NCBI GenBank assembly: GCA_016783105.1
Contig: JADHXF010000016.1
Span: 1 to 28,583, forward strand
Source of the DNA: Dehalococcoidales bacterium
GTDB lineage: Bacteria; Chloroflexota; Dehalococcoidia; Dehalococcoidales; RBG-16-60-22
DNA: 28,583 nucleotides
Direction of reading: 5' to 3'
Shown: positions 14,783 to 23,155 of the stretch, piece after piece
Layout of the letters: the number at the start of each line of letters is the position of its first letter
How positions within the stretch are numbered: position 1 is the first letter of the stretch
Notes under the pieces: model-generated
Database searches by the model: none
Told to the model about the DNA's origin: nothing
The model's input: the letters and a program-made list of their open reading frames with translations, nothing else
Made by a program: the position numbers and the translations under genes

Positions 14783-15724
14783 TCAACGATGGGGTGGGGT
14801 AAAAAGGGCGTAGCGTTCCAATATTCGCCGGCTCTTTCTGAGCCACCGCTCCATGAGTGGCGGAATCAGGAAAAGCCCCCACATTACCAGAATAAGGCCA
14901 GCGAAGGTCTCTACACTGAGCCTTCCGCCCACGTAATAGACCACCATGGTCATCGTCAGTAGTCCGGAAATGATTAATAAGGCGATGCGCAACCACCGCT
15001 GGCGCAGGCGAATGAAAGCGGCTATGGTCAAGGCCAGGATGAGAAAACTCAGCGCAATCCAGGGAGCGAAATAGTTGACGCGCTCAAAAGTCTGACCGGT
15101 TATCTGGGCTCCCGGTACCAAGGTTAGAAACCAGCCAATTATAATTGGCGTGGGGAGCAGCATTAAAGAACTCAACAGCCAGTCTCTTCTGGCCGTCTGA
15201 GCCACGATGCAGAAAAGCCACCACAGGGCAAGCAGGAAATAAAACGGGATGGTCAGCAGTGACCACTCTCTGGGCAGATAGGGGAGGGTAAGTCCCACCG
15301 CTGCTACCGGGATGAGCGAGTAACCGAGCCAGGGGAAAACCCAGGCCGGCTTGCCGTGCCACCACCCGTAAATGCATGCGCCAATTACCAGGGCCAGGAT
15401 AACGGATAGCCAGGCAAGGTGGTGCCACCAGTTGAGGGCAAACAGGGCAGAGAAAAGCAGGTGTGGTGTGGCGGCTAAGAAGGCCTGCCGCCAGCTGCCC
15501 TGGCTGTGGGCTTCATATATCTGCCTGGCGATTACCCTGGCGGAGCCCAGCAATCCGAGACAGGTTCTTTCCGCTTCTTCCTCGGAAAGGCCGGACTCCT
15601 TCAGCTCATCGAGCCTGTCTTCAATATGCGTCTCCAGCTCGTTGATGACCTCTTTCTCTTCACCGAGGTCTATCCTCAGGTTGTGCCGGATGATTTCCAG
15701 ATAGTGATTACGCGCTGTGGTCAT
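14783..15724 (-). CDS. Integral membrane protein with N-terminal permease-prefix (HAAS-like) domain
   Basis: A 313-residue protein. Residues 1-70 (YLEIIRHNLRIDLGEEKEVI, DRLDELKESGLSEEEAE and the GSARVIARQIYE helix) form the helical HAAS/permease-prefix domain that commonly contacts PadR regulators. From about residue 85 to 300 there are roughly eight hydrophobic segments. No transporter motif is recognisable. It lies 12 bases downstream of a PadR gene, the standard arrangement for this pair, so PadR probably controls it. Stress on the envelope is a common trigger in such systems, but the signal here is unknown. Confidence 0.75.
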   Translation of the reverse strand: MTTARNHYLEIIRHNLRIDLGEEKEVINELETHIEDRLDELKESGLSEEEAERTCLGLLGSARVIARQIYEAHSQGSWRQAFLAATPHLLFSALFALNWWHHLAWLSVILALVIGACIYGWWHGKPAWVFPWLGYSLIPVAAVGLTLPYLPREWSLLTIPFYFLLALWWLFCIVAQTARRDWLLSSLMLLPTPIIIGWFLTLVPGAQITGQTFERVNYFAPWIALSFLILALTIAAFIRLRQRWLRIALLIISGLLTMTMVVYYVGGRLSVETFAGLILVMWGLFLIPPLMERWLRKSRRILERYALFTPPHR

Positions 15725-15736
15725 CGCTTTGCCCGT

Positions 15737-16072
15737 CTAATCCTCTGCTGGCTGCAATATCATATTCACCGCGTTGATGAAATCCTGCCACTGGACTCTC
15801 TCCGTGGAGAGCTTGGTGCGTCCTTTGGCCGTAATGTGGTAGTATCGCCTCGGTCGTCCGTTGGACAGCATCTGCCACTTACCAAGAATCAGGCCGGCCT
15901 TTTCCACGCGATGAAGCGCCGGGTACAACGTACCTTCCTTGAAGTTGAAGTAGCCCTGACTCCTTTTCTCCAGCTCCTTGATAATCTGGTAACCGTACAT
16001 TGGCTGCTGCGCCAGCAGGCAGAGAAGCAGGGAGTCAGAGTTGCCCTTAATAAGTTCTCGCTTTTGTACCAT
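15737..16072 (-). CDS. PadR family transcriptional regulator
   Basis: A 111-residue winged-helix regulator. LLLCLLAQQPMYGYQIIKEL, the FKEGTLYPALHRVEKAGLI recognition and wing region, and NGRPRRYYHITAKG are textbook PadR segments; a short C-terminal helix gives the dimer interface (PadR-s2 size class). ATG 16072 has GAGG 5 bases upstream. The region upstream (16080-16095) contains the AT-rich imperfect palindrome GTACTATATTATAC (minus strand), a reasonable autoregulatory operator overlapping a possible -10. The intergenic stretch 16073-16228 holds no gene. Confidence 0.92.
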   Translation of the reverse strand: MVQKRELIKGNSDSLLLCLLAQQPMYGYQIIKELEKRSQGYFNFKEGTLYPALHRVEKAGLILGKWQMLSNGRPRRYYHITAKGRTKLSTERVQWQDFINAVNMILQPAED

Positions 16073-16228
16073 AATTACCTCGTATAATATAGTACTTTGT
16101 CTTTCTATGTATAATTTTACTCACATAAACGCCAAGTTGCAATAGATTATAAACATTCTTCTGAATTATTGTTAGATAGAAGATAATTGGCAATGCACAG
16201 GCTCTTATGTGGGCTGCTTTTGCTTCGC

Positions 16229-18991
16229 CTATTCCTGACCTTCAGTAAGTTCCACCAGCTGGCGCAGGACTTCTGCCATTTTATCCAGCTCTTCTCCCCA
16301 GCCAGCCCAGTCGCCTTCCTTGAGATATTCCTGTGCTTTGTCGTAGTGTTCCTGCGCGAGCCGGGTCAGTTCCGCCAGTTGGTCCGGTTTTTCCGGCGTT
16401 GCCGGGGCGGTTGCTGGCAGCTCTTCAGTGGGCAGGCCGGCGTAGATGGCATTCAGGCACTCAGCAAGGGTCTCTTTCATCACGATGAGGTCGCCGCTGG
16501 CCACCACCACTCTTTTCAGTTCCGGCAGCTGTCCTCTCTCGGCTCGGAGGTAGATTGGCTCCACGTAGAGTATTGATTTTTCAATCGGTATAACCAGTAG
16601 ATTGCCACGGATAACCGTGGACCCTTTCTGCCCCCACAAAGTGAGTTGTTCGGATATGGTGGGGTCCTGGTCAATCCTGGCTTCAATCTGTCTTGGACCA
16701 TAGATCAGCTTGTCTTTAGGGAAATTGTAGGCAATGAGTTTACCGTACTTGTCACCGTCACTGCGGGCGGCCAGCCATGTTATCATGTTGTCTTTCTGGG
16801 CGGGAGTGAAGGGGAGCATGAGCACAAATTCCTCCCGCTCTTCACCGGGCAGCCTCATAATTACGTAGTAAGGCTCCAGGTTGCGTTCAGCATCAGCATA
16901 CGTTTCCACAGGAACGGTCCACAGGTCCTCCTTATTGTAAAAGACACGCGGGTCGGTCATGTGATAGGTCTGATAAACAGAAGCCTGGACCTGGAAGAGG
17001 TCCAGAGGATAGCGCAGATGCTCCCGGAGAGTTTCCGGCATTTCATCAATAGGGCGGAACAGGGCCGGGAACATGGAGGCGTAGGTATTTACTATTGCAT
17101 CTTCCGGGTCAATGAGGTAGAACGTAGCGGAGCCATCATAGGCATTGACGACCACCTTGACGCTGTTTCGGACATAATTGATACCGCTGGCATTGGGCTG
17201 GGAATATGGATACCGGTCCGAAACCGTGTAGGCATCCTGTATCCAATATAGCTGTCCATTGTCAATGACAATGTACGGGTCACTATCGAGCTTCAGGAAA
17301 GGAGCGATGCGATTCGCTCTCTCCTGAATGTTGCGGCGGTATAGGAGCTGGCTTCTTTCGGAAAGCTCGTCACTGATGAGGATATTAATATCGCCCAGCT
17401 CCCAGCTAAAGGCCAGCTTGCGCAGAAATGAATTGAGCCCGATACCGCTTTCCGCCTCATAGCGAGTATAGACATTGGTATCTCCTTTGGGATAATCGAA
17501 TTCGGCAATCCCGGTGTTGACGATTACATAGTCACCCGTTTTTTCGCCGAAGTAAATTTCCGGTCTATTTATCTCAAAGGTGCCAATCGGCGGGACGTCC
17601 TTAATCAACAAGTTGGGTAGTCCCTGCTCGGTAACCTCGTTGGTGGGACTCATGGCCACGCCATAACCGTGCGTGAACTGCAATCGGCGGTTCACCCATG
17701 TCTGCGCCTGGGAGGCGAGTTTTTCGGGGGAAAGCTCTCGTGCGCCGATGAGTATCTGGCGGTAACTGCCATCAATCTGATAGCGATCAACATCGATATC
17801 GGTAAAATCGTAGTATAGCCTGATGGACTGTATCTGGTTGTACGTGTCTTTAATGGGGCGGTAATCCCATAACCTGATATTGTTTATGGTGGTGCTGTTC
17901 TGAAGGATGTCTTCTTCGCTGGGGGCAACTTCAATGGGTATATCCCTTACCTCAATGAGGTCAAGGCCGAAGGCCAGGCGGGTGAGCTGGATATTATTTT
18001 TAATATAAGGTCTTTCCCGTGCCAGTTCACTTGGCTCCACCTGAAACCGCTGCATTACGGCTGGATAGATGCTGCCGAAGATGATGGCGATGGCAACCCA
18101 CAGAACAACCGGCCCGAGGACCCAGCGCCAGCCGCGACGGAAAATGCCGATTATCATCAGCAAGCCGGATACTATGGTGACGGCAATGAGGAATCGCCAT
18201 GCCAGCAACTGAGCGTGAGCATCGGTATAACCGGCGCCAAAAATAACACTGCGTTCCGAATAGAGCAGGTCGAAGATCTGCAGTCGATAGCTCCAGGCGA
18301 TGAGAAAGAAAATGACGGCGCCAAGTGCCAGGAGGTGCCCCTTCATCCAGCGGGTAAAGCCGCTGCGATTAAAACCAATATTTAAAAAGTATACGGTTCC
18401 GGTAAAGAGCAGAATCAGTACTACTGCCCAGACCAGCCATTCCTGAATGAAATGGTAGAGGGGCAGATGAAAAATATAAAAGCCCACGTCTCTTTGCAGC
18501 AGTGGCTCAGTTACGTTGAAATCGGTGGCATGGGCAAAGCGCAGCACCATTTCCCAGTGGCCGGAAGTAACGAGGCCGAAAATAAGGCTGATAAAGGCAG
18601 CCGCGGCAAGGACGCCAATGTCTACGGCACGGCGCAACACCAGTAAACCCTGACCGGTAAGTGTATTGCCTCCAGTGGGCGGCGATAGCCGCCGCGCCAG
18701 GAAGAGATTTGCTAAAAGCAGAGCCAGGAAAACAAAAGCGCCCGCGAAAAAGAGCCAGACTCTGGTGGTCAGTATGGTCGTGTAGACGCTGGCAACCCCC
18801 AGGCTGTCAAACCAGAGCCACTCGGTATAGATACCTTTGCCGATGCTGGCAAAGATAAACAGAACAATGAATGCCCCGATGGCAATCAGCCATCTTCTGG
18901 TCTGGCGGGGCCTCACCGTGCCTTTCTGAGGCTGGTTCGAGCCGGAACTGACCTTCCCCCATATTTTATCTAATTCATCGAAGTAGCTCAT
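16229..18991 (-). CDS. UPF0182 family membrane protein
   Basis: A 920-residue protein of the uncharacterised UPF0182 (COG1615) family. The N-terminal part has seven clear membrane segments (about 34-53, 76-98, 122-142, 182-205, 219-236, 262-284, 290-310). The large remainder (about 315-860) should be outside the membrane and carries family-typical stretches such as TINNIRLWDYRPIKDTYNQI, RRLQFTHGYGVAMSPTNEV and KLAFSWELGDINILIS. A proline-rich linker (PATAPATPEKP) and an acidic helical tail close it. No enzymatic motif is known for the family. ATG 18991 overlaps the nrpR stop by 4 bases, so the protein is translationally coupled to a nitrogen-type regulator. Confidence 0.92.
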   Translation of the reverse strand: MSYFDELDKIWGKVSSGSNQPQKGTVRPRQTRRWLIAIGAFIVLFIFASIGKGIYTEWLWFDSLGVASVYTTILTTRVWLFFAGAFVFLALLLANLFLARRLSPPTGGNTLTGQGLLVLRRAVDIGVLAAAAFISLIFGLVTSGHWEMVLRFAHATDFNVTEPLLQRDVGFYIFHLPLYHFIQEWLVWAVVLILLFTGTVYFLNIGFNRSGFTRWMKGHLLALGAVIFFLIAWSYRLQIFDLLYSERSVIFGAGYTDAHAQLLAWRFLIAVTIVSGLLMIIGIFRRGWRWVLGPVVLWVAIAIIFGSIYPAVMQRFQVEPSELARERPYIKNNIQLTRLAFGLDLIEVRDIPIEVAPSEEDILQNSTTINNIRLWDYRPIKDTYNQIQSIRLYYDFTDIDVDRYQIDGSYRQILIGARELSPEKLASQAQTWVNRRLQFTHGYGVAMSPTNEVTEQGLPNLLIKDVPPIGTFEINRPEIYFGEKTGDYVIVNTGIAEFDYPKGDTNVYTRYEAESGIGLNSFLRKLAFSWELGDINILISDELSERSQLLYRRNIQERANRIAPFLKLDSDPYIVIDNGQLYWIQDAYTVSDRYPYSQPNASGINYVRNSVKVVVNAYDGSATFYLIDPEDAIVNTYASMFPALFRPIDEMPETLREHLRYPLDLFQVQASVYQTYHMTDPRVFYNKEDLWTVPVETYADAERNLEPYYVIMRLPGEEREEFVLMLPFTPAQKDNMITWLAARSDGDKYGKLIAYNFPKDKLIYGPRQIEARIDQDPTISEQLTLWGQKGSTVIRGNLLVIPIEKSILYVEPIYLRAERGQLPELKRVVVASGDLIVMKETLAECLNAIYAGLPTEELPATAPATPEKPDQLAELTRLAQEHYDKAQEYLKEGDWAGWGEELDKMAEVLRQLVELTEGQE

Positions 18992-19989
18992 AACTTCAGC
19001 TTCCAGAAACTGGTCAGCCGGCTGAACTCAATCATGCCGCTTTCGGCAATGTTTTCAATCTCAATACCGGACTCAACCGCCGCCGCTACCGGGTTCAGAC
19101 CACCGAGCAATACCATGCCCACGCGGTTCAAACCGATGACAATCTGGCAGATAGGCTCGCTGGTGTTTCCCAGCGCGTAGACACCGTGAATCCCCGCTTC
19201 CCTGAGTGAATCTATGGCTTCCTGAGCCACTGCCCTTGCCGGAGCCGGTATTTCGCGGAAGTTGGCCAGTATTTTACCGTGGCCGGTCCTGACGGCTTCA
19301 CCAACCGTGGTCATTTTAGCCCGGATATACTGCTCGGATGGGTCCAGTGAGGTGCCGGCGTAGTTGATAATGGCTACAAAGCGCCTTGGTTTGGAGTCTC
19401 TTATTTCCAGCACGCCACCAAACTTGGATTCGGTGGGGATGCCCGCTTTTAACAGGATGCCGTTGATAACCACGCTGCAAACAGTGGCCAGCCCGATCTT
19501 CCCTCTGGGAACAACTACCGAACCCAGCTTCTCCCCTTCGGAAGCAGTAGCGACAAGGTCGCTGACACCGAGTCCGGCACGGAAAGCCTCACCCATGACA
19601 GCCACTGTTTTCTTAAAATCAGCCTGGTCAATGATTGAGGTATTTATGGGTATCTGGCCGGTACGGGTTTTCGGGTCAAACGTGGTGTGGAAGGCGAGCA
19701 GTTCAAGTTTTTCGTGGATGAAGCCGACCTGCTCCGGAGCCAGCGCCATCTTGAGTTCTTCAACGCCATGTTCAGTAAGCATCCGACCGTCGTGGCCCAT
19801 TGGCTGCGTGTAGCCACGCTCATCGGTTATTCTGAGATGGTACCGGACCGCTCTTTCACTCAGGAAAATGCCATGTCGCTCCAGTTCCCGGGCGATGTGA
19901 ATTGACCCGAGCGGCTCCGTAGACTCGCTCAAGACCTTGAAGATGGCGATTATTTTTCTTTCCGTTTCGAAGTTTGCTACCTGTACCAT
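18988..19989 (-). CDS. nrpR: NrpR-type transcriptional regulator (winged helix plus one NrpR/DUF128 domain)
   Basis: A 333-residue DNA-binding protein. Residues about 8-75 form a winged helix (IIAIFKVLSES, then ERAVRYHLRITDERGYT), and about 85-325 one NrpR (DUF128) domain with landmarks GLATVCSVVINGILLKAGIP, FGGVLEI, GTSLDPSEQYI, GNTSEPICQIVIGLNRVGMV and LLGGLNPVAA. In methanogens NrpR represses glnA, glnK-amt and nif genes and is released by 2-oxoglutarate. Here it stands about 260 bases downstream of glnA, on the same strand, with its own promoter. The single NrpR domain behind a winged helix matches the NrpRI-type arrangement. ATG 19989 is preceded by GGGAG. Targets in this organism are inferred from position. 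Confidence 0.85.
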   Translation of the reverse strand: MVQVANFETERKIIAIFKVLSESTEPLGSIHIARELERHGIFLSERAVRYHLRITDERGYTQPMGHDGRMLTEHGVEELKMALAPEQVGFIHEKLELLAFHTTFDPKTRTGQIPINTSIIDQADFKKTVAVMGEAFRAGLGVSDLVATASEGEKLGSVVVPRGKIGLATVCSVVINGILLKAGIPTESKFGGVLEIRDSKPRRFVAIINYAGTSLDPSEQYIRAKMTTVGEAVRTGHGKILANFREIPAPARAVAQEAIDSLREAGIHGVYALGNTSEPICQIVIGLNRVGMVLLGGLNPVAAAVESGIEIENIAESGMIEFSRLTSFWKLKL

Positions 19990-20021
19990 GGCGACTCCCT
20001 TTTATCAGATAGACTTCTGCT

Positions 20022-20050
20022 ATTATAACATTAACATGGGAAAAGCTGAA
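20022..20050 (-). promoter_or_regulatory. Promoter of nrpR
   Basis: A perfect TATAAT (20022-20027) with TTCAGC (20045-20050) 17 bases upstream on the minus strand gives a leader of about 25-30 bases containing the GGGAG ribosome-binding site. Further upstream, GGAAAA at 20085-20090 and TTTTCC at 20105-20110 form outer inverted arms that could be an operator half-pair. Confidence 0.5.
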
Positions 20051-20168
20051 TGACGTGTTCTTTGCCATTCTGCGAGCGCTCGTCGGAAAAACAAGGAGTA
20101 CAGGTTTTCCGTGGCCACCGTTGTGACCACACTACCCTTTAACTGGTAAGCAACTAAAAGTAAACGAT

Positions 20169-20242
20169 ATGGCTTTTTCTTGAGCCATGCCAATGCGCAA
20201 GCGGCGCATACCCATCCCTTCCCTCCTGGACAGCGGAGGAGG
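20169..20242 (-). terminator. Three tandem hairpins downstream of glnA
   Basis: In order after the glnA stop on the minus strand: CCTCCT/AGGAGG (20242-20222, 9-base loop), ATGCGC/GCGCAT (20209-20193, 5-base loop) and ATGGCT/AGCCAT (20188-20169, 8-base A-rich loop). Each arm is a perfect 6-bp match. The last is followed on the minus strand by ATCGTTTACTTTT, a weak U-rich tail. Together they probably terminate the amt-glnK-glnA message. The rest of the 20000-20247 gap contains the nrpR promoter and no gene. Confidence 0.4.
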
Positions 20243-20247
20243 CAGAC

Positions 20248-21591
20248 TCACAGGATTGGCAGGTACCTTTTCAGCTCGTACTCGGTCACCTGTGTCCGGT
20301 ACTGGTCCCACTCGATTTTTTTGTTCTTGATGAACGCGTTGAAGACGTGGTCGCCGAGTGCTTTCCGTACCAGTTCGCTTTTCTCAGTCAGCAGTATCGC
20401 TTCCTGCAGGCTGGCCGGCAAGGTATCAATGCCTCTCTTTTTCCTCTCCTCTTCGCTCATCTCGTAAACGTTCTCTTCAATTGGCGCTGGTGCTTCGTAC
20501 CCTTTTTCAATGCCGTCCAGCCCGGCGGCAAGCATGACGCTGAAGGCGAGGTACGGGTTGCAGGCCGGGTCAGGGGAGCGGAATTCAATTCTGGTAGCCT
20601 TCTCCCGTCCCGGTCGGTACTCGGGGACTCGAATCAGGTCGGACCGGTTGCGCCGTGCCCAAGAGAGGTAGACCGGTGCCTCATATCCAGGGACGAGTCG
20701 TTTGTAGGAGTTTACCCACTGGTTGGTTACGGCGGTAATCTCGGGGGCGTGCTTCAGCAGTCCGGCGATAAAAGACTTTGCTGCTTTGGAAAGGTGGTAG
20801 GGGTCTTTGGGGTCAAAGAAGGCATTCTTATCACCGGTAAAAAGTGACTGGTGCGTGTGCATACCGCTGCCGTTCTCGCCGAGCACCGGCTTGGGCATGA
20901 AGGTGGCGTAGACGCCATATTGCAGGGCCACCTCTTTGACCACCAGGCGGTAAGTCATCACGCTGTCCGCCATGGTCATGGCATCCGTATACCTCATGTC
21001 AATTTCATGCTGGCTGGGGGCAACCTCGTGGTGGGAATACTCCACACCAATGCCCATCTCTTCAAGAGTAAGAACGGTGTCTTTTCTCATATCGGTAGCG
21101 GCATCCCGAGGCGTAAGGTCGAAATAACCTCCATGGTCCAGGAATTCTGTGCCCTCCGAGTCGCGGAAATAGAAAAATTCCAGTTCCGGTCCCACATAGT
21201 AGGTGTAGCCCAGGTCCGCGGCCTTTTTTAAGTTTCGCTTCAGGACAAATCGCGGGTCGCCATCAAATGGCTCACCGCCCGGTTTTAAAATGTCGCAGAA
21301 CATGCGCGCCACGGCACGGTGCTCTTTTGCCCGCCAGGGCAGCAACTGAAAGGTGTCCGGGTCGGGCAGCGCCACCATGTCGCTTTCATCAATGCGGGCA
21401 AAACCCTCAATAGAAGAGCCGTCAAAGCCCATTCCTTCTTCGAGGGCGCCCTCCAGCTCCTCAACCGTTATGGCGAAGTTCTTGAGGAAACCGAGGATGT
21501 CGGTGAACCACAGCCGGATGAACTTGATATCATTTTCCCTGGCCATCTTGAGGACATATTCCTTGCCTTCTTCTCTATTTCCTTTTGCCAT
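20248..21591 (-). CDS. glnA: Glutamine synthetase, type I (alpha-like)
   Basis: A 447-residue enzyme making glutamine from glutamate, ammonia and ATP. MGFDGSSIEGFARIDESDM (54-72), VGPELEFF (133-140), the ATP/ammonia-site NGSGMHTHQS and EFRSPDPACNPYLAFSVMLA are all present. The length and the C-terminal region lack the extra insertion and adenylylation-loop sequence (NLYDLP) of the beta subtype, so control by adenylylation is unlikely. Arg66 in FARIDESD matches the feedback-inhibition residue of Bacillus-type enzymes (family knowledge). ATG 21591 has GGAGG 6 bases upstream. It lies 30 bases after glnK in one operon with the shortened amt. Confidence 0.96.
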   Translation of the reverse strand: MAKGNREEGKEYVLKMARENDIKFIRLWFTDILGFLKNFAITVEELEGALEEGMGFDGSSIEGFARIDESDMVALPDPDTFQLLPWRAKEHRAVARMFCDILKPGGEPFDGDPRFVLKRNLKKAADLGYTYYVGPELEFFYFRDSEGTEFLDHGGYFDLTPRDAATDMRKDTVLTLEEMGIGVEYSHHEVAPSQHEIDMRYTDAMTMADSVMTYRLVVKEVALQYGVYATFMPKPVLGENGSGMHTHQSLFTGDKNAFFDPKDPYHLSKAAKSFIAGLLKHAPEITAVTNQWVNSYKRLVPGYEAPVYLSWARRNRSDLIRVPEYRPGREKATRIEFRSPDPACNPYLAFSVMLAAGLDGIEKGYEAPAPIEENVYEMSEEERKKRGIDTLPASLQEAILLTEKSELVRKALGDHVFNAFIKNKKIEWDQYRTQVTEYELKRYLPIL

Positions 21592-21621
21592 TTTTGACCT
21601 CCATAATGTATTGATTATAAG

Positions 21622-22358
<737 letters not shown>

Positions 22359-22379
22359 TTCAGAACTCCTGCTTTAGCT

Positions 22380-22445
22380 TTTATACTTCCAGTTTAAACC
22401 GGAATTGTTTCCAGGAGATTACAGGCAGGTAAAATCTGTGTTACC
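22380..22445 (-). promoter_or_regulatory. amt-glnK-glnA promoter with three candidate operators
   Basis: A TATAAA -10 element (22380-22385, minus strand) lies about 22 bases before amt. Immediately upstream is TTCCAGTTTAAACCGGAA (22387-22404), a palindrome with one mismatched pair that fills the -10/-35 spacer. It shares its GGAA arm with GGAATTGTTTCC (22401-22412). Further up is GGTAAAATCTGTGTTACC (22428-22445), with perfect 5-bp arms 8 bases apart. GGAA/TTCC and GGTA/TACC arms are the half-sites known for NrpR in methanogens, although the spacings here differ from the published 6 bases. No good -35 is visible, suggesting activation by a bound factor. Confidence 0.5.
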
Positions 22446-22465
22446 GGATAAGGCAGGAGGTCGGC

Positions 22466-23140
22466 CTAGCTATGGCAGTTGAAGCGGTAGCCGATGTTCC
22501 GCACCGTCAAAATAAAGGTGTGGCCCAGGCCTTCAATCTTGCTTCTGAGGCGCCTGATATGGACGTCAACTGTCCGGTCACCGCCGAAATAATCGTATCC
22601 CCAGACCTGGTTTAGCAAAGAATCACGGGTATAAACCCGGCCGGGATGGCTGGCGAGGAATCGGAGCAGCTCGTATTCTTTGAAGGTGCACGCAATACGC
22701 TGGCCACTGAGAGACACCTCGCATTTGGCCAGGTCAATCACCAGGTCGCCGCATCGGATAACCTCGCTTGATTCAAGTCTGCCAGTCCTGTTCAGCAGCC
22801 TTTTAATCCGCAGCACCAGTTCGCCAGCATCACCCGAATCAATGATGAAATCATCGACGGCCTCCAGGTCAATGTCCGGGCGGTCAGCAATCCGCCTGTT
22901 TATCAGGGCAATAACGGGCAACTGTCTTACTTTTTTTATCTTCTGGAGAAGCTCGGTTGTGCCTGAATCACTTTGCCCACTCACCCCCAGCATTACCAGG
23001 TCCGGAGCCCTCTCCCTGACTTGCTTGATTATATCTTCATTCGTGGGCACAGTTGAGCAGTCGAACCCTCTCTGGACAAGCCCGGAATAAATGCCGTTTA
23101 AGTTCTGTTTCTCTTCGGTGATGATAAGAATACGGGGCAA
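22466..23140 (-). CDS. OmpR-family winged-helix regulator with degenerate receiver
   Basis: A 224-residue protein. The C-terminal domain (about 125-222) is a typical OmpR/PhoB winged helix (CTFKEYELLRFLASHPGRVY, WGYDYFGGDRTVDVHIRRLRSKIE). The N-terminal receiver has lost its chemistry: the phospho-acceptor Asp is Gly52 (DLVMLGVSG), the acidic pair is TEE, and the conserved Lys of the KP motif is Asp (IIDSGD). It must therefore work without phosphorylation, like some actinobacterial orphan regulators of nitrogen genes such as GlnR; that comparison is by analogy. The start is TTG 23140 with AGAGGTG 5 bases upstream. It lies 15 bases after the GXGXG subunit and just upstream of the amt promoter. 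Confidence 0.85.
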   Translation of the reverse strand: MPRILIITEEKQNLNGIYSGLVQRGFDCSTVPTNEDIIKQVRERAPDLVMLGVSGQSDSGTTELLQKIKKVRQLPVIALINRRIADRPDIDLEAVDDFIIDSGDAGELVLRIKRLLNRTGRLESSEVIRCGDLVIDLAKCEVSLSGQRIACTFKEYELLRFLASHPGRVYTRDSLLNQVWGYDYFGGDRTVDVHIRRLRSKIEGLGHTFILTVRNIGYRFNCHS

Positions 23141-23155
23141 GATGTCACCTCTTCT

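Noticed and set aside
22401..22425. A GlnR/TnrA-type TGTNA-N7-TNACA operator in the amt promoter
   Set aside because: TGTAA is present on the minus strand but the right half reads GAAACA, so the motif is not met.
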